The notes under the pieces are model-generated. The model saw only the letters and a list, made by a program, of their open reading frames with translations. It made no database searches and was not told where the DNA came from. Of a DNA stretch of 64,000 nucleotides, positions 48,946-60,526 are shown piece after piece; position 1 is the first letter of the stretch; each line of letters starts with the position of its first letter. A program made the position numbers and the translations under genes. Source of the stretch: Girardinichthys multiradiatus (lineage: Eukaryota; Chordata; Actinopteri; Cyprinodontiformes; Goodeidae); assembly GCF_021462225.1 (NCBI RefSeq), contig NC_061813.1, forward strand, positions 22,096,442 to 22,160,441, written 5' to 3'.

Positions 48946-50236
48946 ATCAATTGAAAAAAGTAAAGTTAAAATCAAACACTTCAATTACCTTCATTTTATG
49001 GTTAGCGGACGTTTTTGTCCTGACAACACTTTTTACTGGTTTTGAATATTTCTAAAAGTTAGTTCCAAAAGTTTGAGATTTAGCTGTTGCAATAAAGCAA
49101 TAGCTCATATTCTAATAATTACCTATGAACTTTAAGGTTTTTACATACACACAGCTTTACTAGGGGCCCACAAGTGTGGAGGATGTGAATCTTGTTGCAG
49201 AGGAAGAATGTAGGTAGCATTTTGTTTTATTATATCTGGGGTTGGGTTGGAATTAGAGCAGAAAGTAAGCCGGCAGGAATACTGTGATGACTTTGGCCAT
49301 ATCCTGCTGATAAACCATGGAACCAGCAATGCACATGAATGTAGCTCTGACACTTCCCGCTTACCTGCCCACTTAAACCTTTTGGAGACTGCAGTCTCTT
49401 TCGGCAAGAAAATGCACCTTGCAATTCCGCGAAGTGGTTCAATAATAACTTCAGGGAACATAAAAAGACTCCCAATCTAAATCCAATCAGGTCTCTGCTG
49501 CTCCTTGAAAATCCCACATTGCTTCTTAATTTTTCTTGGTAAAAGTTGGTCCTTGTCAATACAAAGCCATATTTGTCAAAATGTTTTGGCTGATGACATT
49601 TTTCTCTGCAGAAAGTCAAGTCCTAAAAATATTTTTTTTCTTTGTGAAAGAATATCTGTACAAATTTCAATAATATCCAGCTTAATTAGCTCCTGGTAAG
49701 AATTTGATGGCTGATCTAATTTTCAGATGACCTTGAGCTCTGTAGCCTTTGTAGAAGAGCTCATTTCTCCTCCATCTTGCGTCATCCCCATCCTATCCCT
49801 CCGTCCCCTGAGAGCCTTTTTTTGTTCTTCATTCCCACTGAAGGATCTGAGGAAGGCTGTTCAGAGACAGTGGGTTGCATTTGTTTACCGCCATGACATC
49901 TCTTTTGCTGTTGCACGCATCAGAAATAATTTGTTTCTGTTTCAAACACCTACTTATGGCTGTGTGTGTTCGTGCAGGCGGATAGGCTTACCATTGCAGA
50001 AAAAGCACATTGAAAAGGAGCCCTTTTTTTCAAGTTGCTAAACATTGACACCACCCTCTAAATAAGTAGCCGCCTTAGAGAGACAGTAGTCTCCATAGGC
50101 ATCCCATCTTGTGAGCGTTTGTCTCTTTGTGGTCCAAACAGTAGGAAGGAACTTGTCTGACATGCGTGAAGAAGCTGTCTGTTCAGGCATCGACATCTCT
50201 CTTAACCCATCTCTGCTTCTCTCTGCATCTCTACAG

Positions 50237-50294
50237 ATGGACAACAAAGGCTGGAACGGACAAAAGGCGCCTTTTACCGAAGCAACGAGTAACA
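50237..50294 (+). CDS. stau2: stau2 short exon: linker after dsRBD4
   Basis: This 58-bp exon lies between atctctacag and ACA|gtgagt. It encodes MDNKGWNGQKAPFTEATSN plus the first base of a Thr codon completed by the next exon (ACC). NKGW.G is a conserved spot in the Staufen2 linker between dsRBD4 and the C-terminal region, which supports this small exon despite its size. The internal ATG is not a start. Its phase (0 in, 1 out) matches both neighbours. Confidence 0.9.
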
Positions 50295-50869
50295 GTGAGT
50301 ATCGGCACGTCTCCCTGTGTGTCTATTACCATTTTTTTCTCCTCCTCCTCTCTGGCTGTCCAAAACCCCTCCGATCCCACAGGTGGGTTTAGCCACCGAG
50401 ATGGCCCGGCGTTTAATCTCTGTGACTGGTCAATGGGCTTCTGACTGTCAGCTTAATTGGCCGTGCGTCCTCGTGGGGAGCCTGTGAATTCAGGCTCATT
50501 CAGGCGGTCATACAGGCCCAACACACTGGGGCCCTCTGGGGAGTCCCTCCACTACGTTCCTGAGCAAAAAACACAGCCTTTCACTCAGGATTAACACACA
50601 AGCACACAGAGGTACACACAAACACATATTGTTGATCCCACAAAACAGGCACCAAGTATATGTTGATATAAAATGAGGGTTCTTATAAAGAAAGATATAT
50701 GACAGGATTTTATTAGGAATGATACACCTGTAGCAGATTGTATGGGTGTACATTAATCATTGCTTAGCTTTTTAGCTACTTCAGCTCCCTTTCACACAAG
50801 TTTTGTTTTGTTCGTCTTTATGTCTAATCTAATGTGATTTTTTTCAAGATAAACATGTTTGAATGAATG

Positions 50870-51223
50870 GAGGACATTAGGGCTGAAACAATTAATCTCA
50901 ATTAACCGTTTATTGATTAACTAATTTAGTAATTGAATAATCGTTAACTGGATTATACAGACTCTACAACATGCCATTTGCTAAAAGAACAACCCACTGA
51001 GAGCAGTAATTAAGCCAAAACTGAACAAAAAAATATATACATTTTGCATTTAAGATGGAAAGACTTCTTTGTCTGTAAATATGCTCTATCCAGAACTCCT
51101 CTACTGGCATAGATTTAGTTTTACCTGGTTCAAATTCTGTGATTAATAATCAGTTAATCAACAAAATAGCTGACATATTAATCGATTAGCAAAACAATTG
51201 TTAGTTGCAGCCATAGAGGACAT
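50870..51223. repeat. 8-bp target-site duplication flanking MITE copy 2
   Basis: GAGGACAT stands at 50870-50877 and again at 51216-51223, immediately outside the MITE ends. Eight bases is the duplication length of hAT transposons. Confidence 0.9.
50878..51215. mobile_element. hAT-type MITE, copy 2
   Basis: It starts TAGGGCTGAAACAATTAATC and ends TTAGTTGCAGCCATA. The terminal TAGGGCTG is matched in inverted form with one mismatch. The inside (attatacagactctacaaca, 'aacaacccac') aligns with copy 1 at 27141-27516, so both come from one family. It is non-coding and was moved by a hAT transposase from elsewhere. Confidence 0.9.
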
Positions 51224-51349
51224 CTATTACTCTGAATATTATGCTGGAGTTGCAACAAGACTTATGTCGTGTTCAAAGATATTCTGTTTTGTCTGGAACG
51301 TTAAACCGCGTTTTTATTACCAATAAAAAAAGGGGGGGTACGGTGCCTC

Positions 51350-51960
51350 CTAAAGTAAATGGGAAGGGATTATTTCATTGTAAAAAGTTCAGGTTCACTT
51401 GATTGCCAACTGTATTTGCTTGTCTTCCTTCTTCACACAATCCATAGGGTTTAATTTGATGTCAGCCCCTCCTTTGCAGCCATAACAAGGTTTAGGAATT
51501 TATTTGTGTGAATTGCAGAGGTTGCATTATAACACTGTACCAGTCTGGAATCCACTGAGCTCCTGAAAGTGACCTGTTTGTTCTTAAAAGTTTGTAAAAG
51601 CAGTCTGCTTGCCTTCATGCTGGATTTTCTATACCTGTAGCCATTGGAAGTGAATGGAACGCCTGCAGTTCAATTATATTGAATGGGTGAGTAAATACCT
51701 TTAGTGTTGATCAGTGGAGAAAAAAAGAAGATGAGGGGTTAGCCATTGTTTGGGTGCAGTCATGCAATCTCTTAACCATACCTTGAAGATCAAAAAGGAG
51801 CGTAGGTCAAAGCTGTTTCATGACCAGTAGCTGTGAATACTGAGTAATGATCAGCAGGACCGCCCGAGTATTAAGACTTACTCTCTGAGAATCAGCTGAA
51901 CTGTTTTTCATAAAGCACCTCTCCAGCAAGAAAATATACCAAACCAGACTCTAAATGACA
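51350..51960 (-). mobile_element. Probable old Tc1-like remnant
   Basis: Motifs such as 'tgaatgggtgagtaaatacc' and 'ccattggaagtgaatggaac' resemble non-coding ends of Tc1-derived fish repeats. No transposase block could be read. Low certainty. Confidence 0.3.
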
Positions 51961-54149
51961 CAGGCAATAAAACCAGATGTGAGAAAGTTTAAAATGTGTA
52001 AAATCTGTTTGTAAATGGTTGTAAAACATCAACAAGATGGCCAAAAAAAGCAAGGAAATAAAAGTAAAAAATATACTGAAGAAAATTAAAACCTATTAAA
52101 GTTAGAAGCACAAGTAGTTACTGAGTCAAAAAAAATGTAACTATTTTTAAACTGGTAGAGTGTCGAGTTGGAGCTTGTTCTGCAGAGCAGTAGCTCAAAA
52201 ACCAGCGATCTGCTTCCAGTCCTGAACCACAAAAGTCTAAGAACTGTTAGTAAGCCAGCCCATTCAAAGCAAATAATCAATTTGGGTTATAAGGATGTTA
52301 AAATTGTTGCCTTAAGATGCAGCATTCCCTTTAAAAGTTGAATGCGTACTAGCAGGATTTTTACTTCAATCCTGGATTTCACATGTAAACATTGTAAGAA
52401 GGCACTGGAGTCATATAATTTCTCTTGGAGCCATCTTTTCAGCTGCATCATTTCAGAATAATTGTAAAAAATGTTTTGAGCACCCTGATATGAGCGATGG
52501 TTCCGATTCTCAGTCGCGTCGGGTGTCCAAGAAATGTCCTCCTATGTATAACATAACAGCATTTTATTTGGATTAATATCTTCGTAACATCAGCATTTTC
52601 CTATGACATTTAGCTGAAATATTAGGTTACAGTTGATCAACTGAAAAGTATGCAATATAAAACAAATAATTAAATGATCATATAATTCACTTGTGAATGC
52701 AATGACCCAAGGAGAAATTTGAACATTTTATTTATAGGGGGGAGTTGGACTCTTCAGAAGAAGTGAAAAAGATGCTTTTTTTTGTAGATGTGGCTGTTTT
52801 TCCTTCATCTTTATGTTGCTAGGAAAATAAAAACATTAAAAAATGTCTTTCAGTTCTTGGCTAAACATTCAGTTTTTTGTTGTCTTAAACTCCAAAGTCC
52901 ACATTGTCCAGTAGAGAATGTCAGATTTATTGAAGTTGAAAACAGATAATACAAAGAAATGCCCAGTGTCCTAAATTAGCCTGATTGGATGCGATGTTCA
53001 CGACAGTCGTGCAATTTTTAATATGATACAAGCAAAGTTACTGCAAAGCTGTTTTGGGGATGAATGAATGAGTCTGAGAGGTAGAATCCTTTCTGCAGAG
53101 CTGTTGGCCTTTAACACGGTGGATCCAGTGTTACATCTTAGAGTAAAATACATGTCTTACAGTGTCTTATCCTGAGCTACACATAAATATATAAAACATT
53201 ATTCTGCCAACTGTTGCCATTTTAGACTTGAAATACAGAATCCAGATGAGAACATGGGGTTCTCCCATAACTCCCATTCCAGTCTCATAGCTCCCTTTAA
53301 GTCCAATCTTGTGAAATATGAATTATCTTTATGTTTAGAGATGCATGGTTATCCTCTTGAATGAAATGTTTCAGTGTTTGTGGTTGCTATGGTAACTCAG
53401 GATGCAAGGCTTGCCCGTTACCTTCCTTATTTGGAGATTATTTCTACCGTTGGCATTGACTGTGCCGTTGGTCTGCTGCCACTCTGTTTATCTCACACAC
53501 AGCGCATGAGGCTAAACTATCTGCGAATCAGCTCTTAAAAACACCCGATCCACACAACACTCGCATGACACTAACGTCTGGGTAATGTTTTTGCATAAAC
53601 ACCATTTACAACTCATTCAAACAAGTACAACTGGTCTCGGTACTGTTTGTGTGCCTGCGGTTGGTGAATGGAAGATGTTTGTGATATGTCTTCTGTTCTG
53701 ATTGGCTACATTGGTTTTGGTTGAAAAGTTGTAACAGACCTGCCTGGAAAGAGTATTTTACAACTTTTACACCCAAATGCCAAAAGTATTTTATAAGTAT
53801 TAATAAGTGCATTTCTTAAACATTTTAAATAGTCTTCGTTAGGAACAATAACTCAATACATAGCCATGGTAAAAACAATGTGCACATTGTTCAGTTGTAT
53901 GGTATTTCATTTCTGGTCATCATTTAATATCCTGTAATGAAATATGGGCTTTACTATATTCTAAACTTATTAAATCTATAATTAGGAGTACAGTTATAGC
54001 CACAGATTTTACTGTGTCATTACTTATTAAACAATATCAAACCCAAAATGTGTAGAAAAATGCTGTGTGAAAAACAAAGTATACTCAATTAGTCAAATGC
54101 TTGTCAAACCATCTAAAAGCATTAATTTAAGCAATCTGCATCTTCTGAA

Positions 54150-55060
54150 ACTTTACTTTGTTGCTTGTCCACCCTAATTTTGGCCAAGCTCTAGCTGTTA
54201 AATAGAGATGGCCTCACATTTGAATACTTTGATACACAGAGGCATTCTCGATTCAGAGACTGCAGTGTATTGTGGCTTCTAAACAGGCCAGAATCATCAC
54301 CCCTCCAACACCATGCCTGACACTTGGTATGATGTGTAAGTGCTGATGTGTTGTTTGTTTATTTTTTTTGTTTTATCCCAAATGGTATTTGAAAAATTAA
54401 GCAAACATCCCAACTTTGATCTCATCTGTCCAAAGGACATTATTTGCTAAGGTCTTGGAGTTCATTTAGATCCATATTTGGAAAACCAGTCGTGCTGCCC
54501 CGTTCTTTTTAGAGCTAAAGAGGCGTTCTCTTAAAAAACGTCACACTTATTGAGTCTTGTTGTAACTGTACTGTTGTGAACTTAAACATCAATCATGTTA
54601 ATTGTGAAGTCTGAGATTTAACTCCTGTGTTTTCACAATTTCTCTGAGCATTGAATGATCTAGCCCTGCTGGTAAATTTACTTTCCTTATAACCCTTCAC
54701 AGATTGATTGGCATCAACAATTGCTTCTTTAAGCTCATTGCTGATATCTTCTTGACATTGTGTTAACACACAGCTGTCTGCTCTAGATCAACAAAACTGC
54801 ACTTCGAGTGGTGGTTATGCTTGCAAATGTGAGTCAGCGAATCTGATCAGCAGCGCTTGGCTGCAACTTTCTTTCTCAGGGTTTTGGATGCACCAAGGGG
54901 TGCACATTGGTTTTCACACAGATTTTCCAGTTTGGTTTCAGATGTTGTTTAATGGATGAGGACACTCTGGAATCTGTTGTAAGTTCATGTAGTCTTGAGG
55001 TTGACTTAAGTGATTTGGAAATCTGGTAAAGAATAGATCATTTTTTTTGTTCTAAGTAAA
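54150..55060 (-). mobile_element. Tc1-like remnant, - strand
   Basis: On the + strand 'ttgcttgtccaccctaattt', 'catcacccctccaacaccat', 'gcctgacacttggtatgatg' and 'gatctcatctgtccaaagga' occur in the order found in reversed, decayed Tc1 transposase genes of fish. No frame survives and the ends are not defined. Confidence 0.5.
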
Positions 55061-56129
55061 ACCATAGACTTAAATGTGTCTACTTCCTTTTAACCATGCC
55101 TGTAGATATCTTATGTTTCATTAGTTTGTATAATATTTCAGTTTTTGTTCATCTTGCAGTGTTGTTCTGACTGTTAATTTAGGCAACTTTATAATTCTTT
55201 GAGTAAAGTATGTATGTACCCACTGAATGTGGATATTATTAATTTGTTGTCTTTCTAATCTAAACTAAGGTAAATTTCTTTCGGACCAAAATGTTTGTTT
55301 ACCTTTTCGTTGTCTTACTGCCAAATTTCTGCTTGCTTGTGTTGTGCCAGGTCACAGTTGGACTTGTTTTAGCTTCTATGTTGTAATCCTGTATACCTAT
55401 TTACACAGAGCTTTATTCCAACATGAACACGTTCTGACTTTATCATCTCTGACATCAACAATTCACTTGGTCGACTATTTTCCCCCCTTTCTGGTTCATT
55501 TCTGGTTCATTATTGCACTGGAAGCATTGGAATATATCTTTGCTGTCGTCATTAATTGGGTTTTCTTGGGCATAAACAGTAGCACCAATTAGAAAACCCC
55601 ACAGAACAAACTGGGCTAATAATACAATTTTAGGGCTGATAAACTTTGAAAAAGTAATTATAGAAAGCATGGAAACTGGAAAGCATGAGCTTAGCAGCAG
55701 TGAGGCAATAAACAATTATAGCATAATAGTAATTGTGGACCTACACAAAACAAAAAAATGAGATTTTAATACCCTGTTTTAGCATTAATACTGTCTGATT
55801 TCCTTTCATCTTATAATTGTTTTTTTGTTTGTTTGTTTTTTTAATACTTGCGAAGAAATACCTTTGGATTGAAAGAAAGCCCCTGTACCTGGAAGGTAAC
55901 ACTACTGTAGCTTTAACACTTAATATATACAGATATCCAAACTTTTGATATTTGATGCTATATGATGATATATTTAATGTACCTGTTTGGGATCATTGGT
56001 AATTTAATAAATAATAATTAAAGGACTTCTGCAAGTATATATTACAGTACAATACCTTAAATATTTCATTTTTTGTCTCATTGCAATCTTATATTTATTG
56101 ATTTTCAATTCTCCTTTACAAATAAAAAG

Positions 56130-56660
56130 CTTAAGTGTGGCATGCATATGTATTCAGCCCCTGATTTAGTACTTTGCAGAACCACCTTTTGCTGCAGTTG
56201 CCTCTACTAGAACTGCACAATATCACACTACATTACCTCAATATCAATGAGTGTAATATAACAATTGCAAAGAACTGCTTGTATCGTCTTTGTAGTATTC
56301 AGCAACTGTATGGATATTATGTTTTTCTGATGTTGTGATCTAAACCATTCCATTGTACCTCTGGTTGTATGTTTAGGCTTAATGATGTCATGGGAGCTGA
56401 GCCTCCACACAGGTGTCCCATGTTTTTCTTCTAGAAGCACCCTGCATCCGTTCGTCTTGCTATCAACTCTTACCAGCTTCTTTATCCCTGCTGAACAAAA
56501 GCATGCCCAAAGCATCATGCTACCACCACCATGTTTCACCATGAGGATGGTGGCAAGGTGATGTGCAGTATCTCCTGCATGGCTTGTTAAAAACTTTAGA
56601 CTGAACATCTTTGTTCTGGCCACTCTTTCATGAAGGCCAGATTTATAGAGTACATCCACA
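56130..56660 (-). mobile_element. Tc1/mariner transposase remnant
   Basis: The - strand frame from 56659 to 56228 includes MVKHGGGSMMLWACFCSAG, the conserved block before the second catalytic Asp of Tc1 transposases. The preceding ..KMFSLKFLTSHAGD.. part and the later WFRSQHQKN part are diverged. 'tgtattcagcccctgattta' at 56150-56170 resembles a Tc1 terminal region on its other side. It is about 143 codons of a normal length near 340, so only a fragment. Confidence 0.75.
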
Positions 56661-56795
56661 ACTCCTCTCCTCTACGTTAAAGAGTGTTTCTGCATCAGTG
56701 GGAAAGAAACTGGTGAATTTGTCATGGGCTCATTTATTGTTATATCTTTAGTTCTTTCTCTCACACACATCAGGGTCGCCCACAACCTTCATTCC

Positions 56796-56818
56796 GGTGT
56801 GGGTGTGGGTGTGGGTGT

Positions 56819-56876
<58 letters not shown>
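56796..56876. repeat. (GTGTGG)n / (GT)n microsatellite
   Basis: A few GGTGTG units are followed by about 55 bases of pure GT. Confidence 0.95.
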
Positions 56877-56878
<2 letters not shown>

Positions 56879-59800
56879 TTTGCCCCCGAGTGATCCGTGG
56901 AAGACGCATCTCCAACAAACAGGGTGGCTCAGAGACAGGAAGGGAGACTAAAAGAAAGCAGAAGAAAACAAAGTAAGAGGAGTGATTTTTCTCCCTTTTA
57001 TTCCCATGGGTGCTGCAGCAGGGCTTTTCACTCGAGTTGCCACAATTCATTTCCTGCTACTCATATGTGTGTTTGTGTGTGTGTGCGTTGTGTGCATGTG
57101 TGAACTATGTAAAGGTCTTGCTCCACACTGGTGATTTATAGTGGCGGGCTCCGGCCCTATCTGTTTTCGATCAGTCTCATGCTCAGCTCTGGCTTCCCTC
57201 CAGCACTCCCCTGGCCCACCGGACACTGAGTCTGGGTGGGACCCCCTCAGGAACAACACAGCTCTCTCTCCTGCTCTGTTATCCCCCTCTCCTCTTCTCA
57301 GCCTCGGCTTGTTTCCCCACTTTCCCTAACTCACTCTCACTTTGTATACACAATTTCACAACTGTTGTCTCAACATCACGCAGAAATAAACTCCGTCACT
57401 TTTGCTTATTCTCTCGCTCTGGCTGTGTTTCTTTGTCTTGCTTCTCACGCTCACCATCTGACATCAGCTTCAAGTACTTGGTCACATGCAGACATCCTCA
57501 CATGCAAACTCCGCCTTCAGTATTCTGAAGTCATGCTGGATAACATCTATTATTTGTATGCTGCTATGTTCAGCCTGCAGCTCTTGCTTGTGTAAATTGA
57601 AATTATAGTGATTGACGTGACCTGGATAAAAAGGGAGAAACATCCTCGAAGTTGCCACAGTTGGCGATGGGCAGTTTGTTGTAGTATGAGTAAAAAGCCT
57701 TGGATTTCACTGCCGTTTGCCTTCAGCTTGTCTTTTCTTTTTCGGAATGAGAGCCAGCTTGTCTTTGTGCTCGGAATGGGAAACGCTGTCAGCGCTTCCC
57801 CAGAAACCTTAGACATGAGTTTACTACAAGTGTGCAAATCTCTGCTGTTATGCAGTGAATGGTAAATGTTAACTGAAACAGGAAGTGGGTTGTCAGTCAT
57901 GGAGCTCGCTCCAGCGCTCTCTCCCAGCTGTTAGTCTGCACGCGCGCACAAACAAACAAGCCCTCAGACATACGCACCAGCACAAAGACAGCTGGTCTTC
58001 CTGTTTCTGCTGACCTTGGAGGGCTCCTCACGGGGTTTTAGCATCCACTCATCCCCACGTCCTTTTTTATCATGACTGCCTCACAAGCTCATCCTTGTCT
58101 GCTGTCTTATCCCTCTGACATGCCTCACATGTTTGTTTCAAACTCACAGCTTTGATGAAAGCATTGAACTCAAGGTTGTGTCCTCTTTCAGTCTGTCTTG
58201 ACCATCGCAAGTCAGTGTTATCACTAGCTAACATGAAATAGTCTCCAAATTGGAAAAGAACGAGGTCTTGGAGTGCAGCATGTTCTGGCAGGGCTCCATC
58301 CTGTTTAACGCAAAGCTTTGCAGAGAGGAAAGCGTTTGAACTTCCTGGATCCAAATGGCTTGTTTTTAAGATATTGACAAATTCATCCATTCACTGTTGG
58401 GTCTTTGCTTAAAAAAAGTGTTGATAGTGGAACAGAATGCTGCTTAGCTGACGCTGCTGCATCCCATCAAGGATGAAGTCACTGACGCTCTGTTGATATC
58501 GGTGGAAGCTCCGTTTGTGTCTCTGTGTTTGCATTTGAGAGTGAGAGAGGAAGGGGCTGTGCGTGTTTCCCAGGCAACACCTTTAACAGTGAGCCTAATG
58601 TGCAAGTGTCACAGTACATTTATAGTGATCAGACCTGCTGATGTAATACCAGAATGGACATCCCACCTGTTTGTATACACAACCTGTCAACATCTGAAAA
58701 ATGTGCCCCCTTAACTCTGATTACCCTAAATAAAATTAAGTTCAACCAAGTGACTTCAGCCATTTGTGTCAGCATGTGTTTAATTTGTCTTTGGTATTTT
58801 ATGAAATGGTTTTTCTCATCATAAACTGATTTGAAGGATCTGTATTTAACTTCCATCCATAATGTCGGTATTTTAAGTGATCTAGGTTTGTCCAGATGCA
58901 AAAAAGTAAAATACCCGTTTGCCAAACTGCAGAATCTGAGGCCATGGACTGCGTTGTTTCATGATTTGTTGAAAAGCAAAACAGTAAAAACAAGTAATAA
59001 AACCCAACTAGGTGAATATTTTCTACTTTGATATCCACAATCCCATTAAAACTTAATAAAAAATCTACACAAAGAAGAATATTTTTGAAATTTGTAGGAA
59101 CTGTGGCCTTGGTCGAAAGACTAACACTGCATATCACCCTGGGCCCACCATCCCCATGTAAATATGTTCTTGTTCTGGGAAGGATTTAGCAGTTATTGTA
59201 AAACAGAATGTTGGTAAAATGAATAAACTCAAGAATTGTTTTATTTTTAAATTGGAATAAGACATTTAGGATTTTTGGTAACGCACGAAAAGATTTGATT
59301 AGCGTGGTTATAAATAGCAGTTTCTGTTGTAAGCACAACTTTTTATTTTCATCGAATGTGTTGTAGTCCATGGAAAAAACGACTTTCATAAACCTGACTG
59401 ATGTCCATCTAGTGAACTGTCATTAAGGACATTTTTAGATTTCTTTCATTTTAGGCTGTTAAACTACTTATTCCAGCTGATGAAGTTGTCCCCGGCTTTT
59501 TTTAAATTCGTTTTTATTTTCGCATTGTCTTATCTCGGATGTCCTCAGATGCTACCTTAAAGTCAGCTTTGGCTTTTTTTTTAGGATCTCTTTGTGCAGT
59601 AATTTAAAAAGAGAAACAATGTATTAATGTGAATGAGCAATACCTCATCACATTGCCTGGTTTTTAAAGTTGTTGCTAAGGAATTTTGAAGCAAAAATAT
59701 AATTTTTCCAAAAAAGATCTGAGCTATTTATTTGTCTAAACGTACCAAACATTTTGACGTTATCACAAACCATTCAAAATACAGTGAGATTTACCAAAGC

Positions 59801-60054
59801 TAATTTTTTCACAGTGGAGATTAAAATTGGATCTTAAAATGTGAATTTGTGAAGACTTCCCGCAAAGCAAACCACTTTCTCTTTTTGAAGAAAAAATAAG
59901 CTTATTTCTCTGTCTTTTAACAGTATACTGTTAATTTCTTTTATTGGTATTGCTGACAGAGTGGAGCTCTTATGATCACTTTTGTCTGTTTATGCATTCA
60001 TATATACAGTTTTTTCTCATTCCGTCTCCTCCCCTTCTTCTTTGATCCCTCCAG

Positions 60055-60413
60055 CCCAGAAGGGTCTGCTCCACCTCAGTCCCGATGTCTATCAGGAGAT
60101 GGAAGCCAGCAGGAAGCAGAGTGGCAGCACACCGGGCATCGCCAGCAGCAGCACCGGAGGGTCCGTCAATTACATTGCATCCAAAGACATGGGGCCCTGC
60201 TCTGCCCCTCTACCCCCGGGACATTCTCCGTATTACAGCGGCTCGTCCTCCTCACCCAGTCCCACTGCTACCATGGCCAGGGAGCTACTGCTTAATGGTC
60301 AGTCGCCCCCAGCAGATGGGACAGTGCCCATAAAGGGGAAGAGCCTGGCCTGTGGTGTCTCTGTGCAGCCAGCGCAGCAGCTGGACTACCTGGCTCACAT
60401 CCAGGGCTTCCAG
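60055..60413 (+). CDS. stau2: stau2 exon: C-terminal linker, swapping motif, start of dsRBD5
   Basis: This 359-bp exon lies between atccctccag and CAG|gtaaga: two bases finish a Thr codon and 119 codons follow. The peptide opens QKGLLHLSPDVYQEMEASRK, has a Ser/Gly/Pro-rich middle with YIASKDMGPC, then TATMARELLLNG, then PAQQLDYLAHIQGFQ. The ARELLLNG helix corresponds to the Staufen-swapping motif used for dimer formation and Upf1-linked mRNA decay in the family. QLDYLAHIQGFQ is helix 1 of dsRBD5, which is completed by an exon beyond this window. HLSPDVYQEMEASR is a strong Staufen2 mark. The Ser/Gly stretch is the least conserved part. Confidence 0.95.
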
Positions 60414-60526
60414 GTAAGATTCAAAGATGTGACACAAAAGTGTCTTTAAAGTAAGAAATCTTTGGTTCCCTGTTTTATTCTGTTGAACTCACCAAATCTT
60501 TGCTGATTTTCTGTCTCTAAAGTTTA

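Larger units (their letters stand above)
47478..50236 (+). other. stau2: stau2 intron (2.76 kb)
   Basis: It contains a short CCAT tandem repeat at 47772-47796 and a repeat with GGTACC-type end near 48780-48945. The rest (47800-48700 and 48950-50236) shows nothing recognisable. Confidence 0.85.
50295..60054 (+). other. stau2: stau2 intron (9.76 kb)
   Basis: It holds a hAT MITE (50878-51215), a probable old transposon remnant (51350-51960), Tc1-like remnants (54150-55060 and 56130-56660) and a GT repeat (56796-56876). In 51961-54149 and 56880-60054 no gene or clear repeat was seen. The latter has CT-rich patches (57230-57420) and random frames, including a - strand 106-codon frame at 58390-58070 with no motif. 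Confidence 0.85.

Noticed and set aside
58070..58390. 106-codon open frame on the - strand
   Set aside because: Looks mildly protein-like but no motif or exon signals were found in it; not enough to call a gene.
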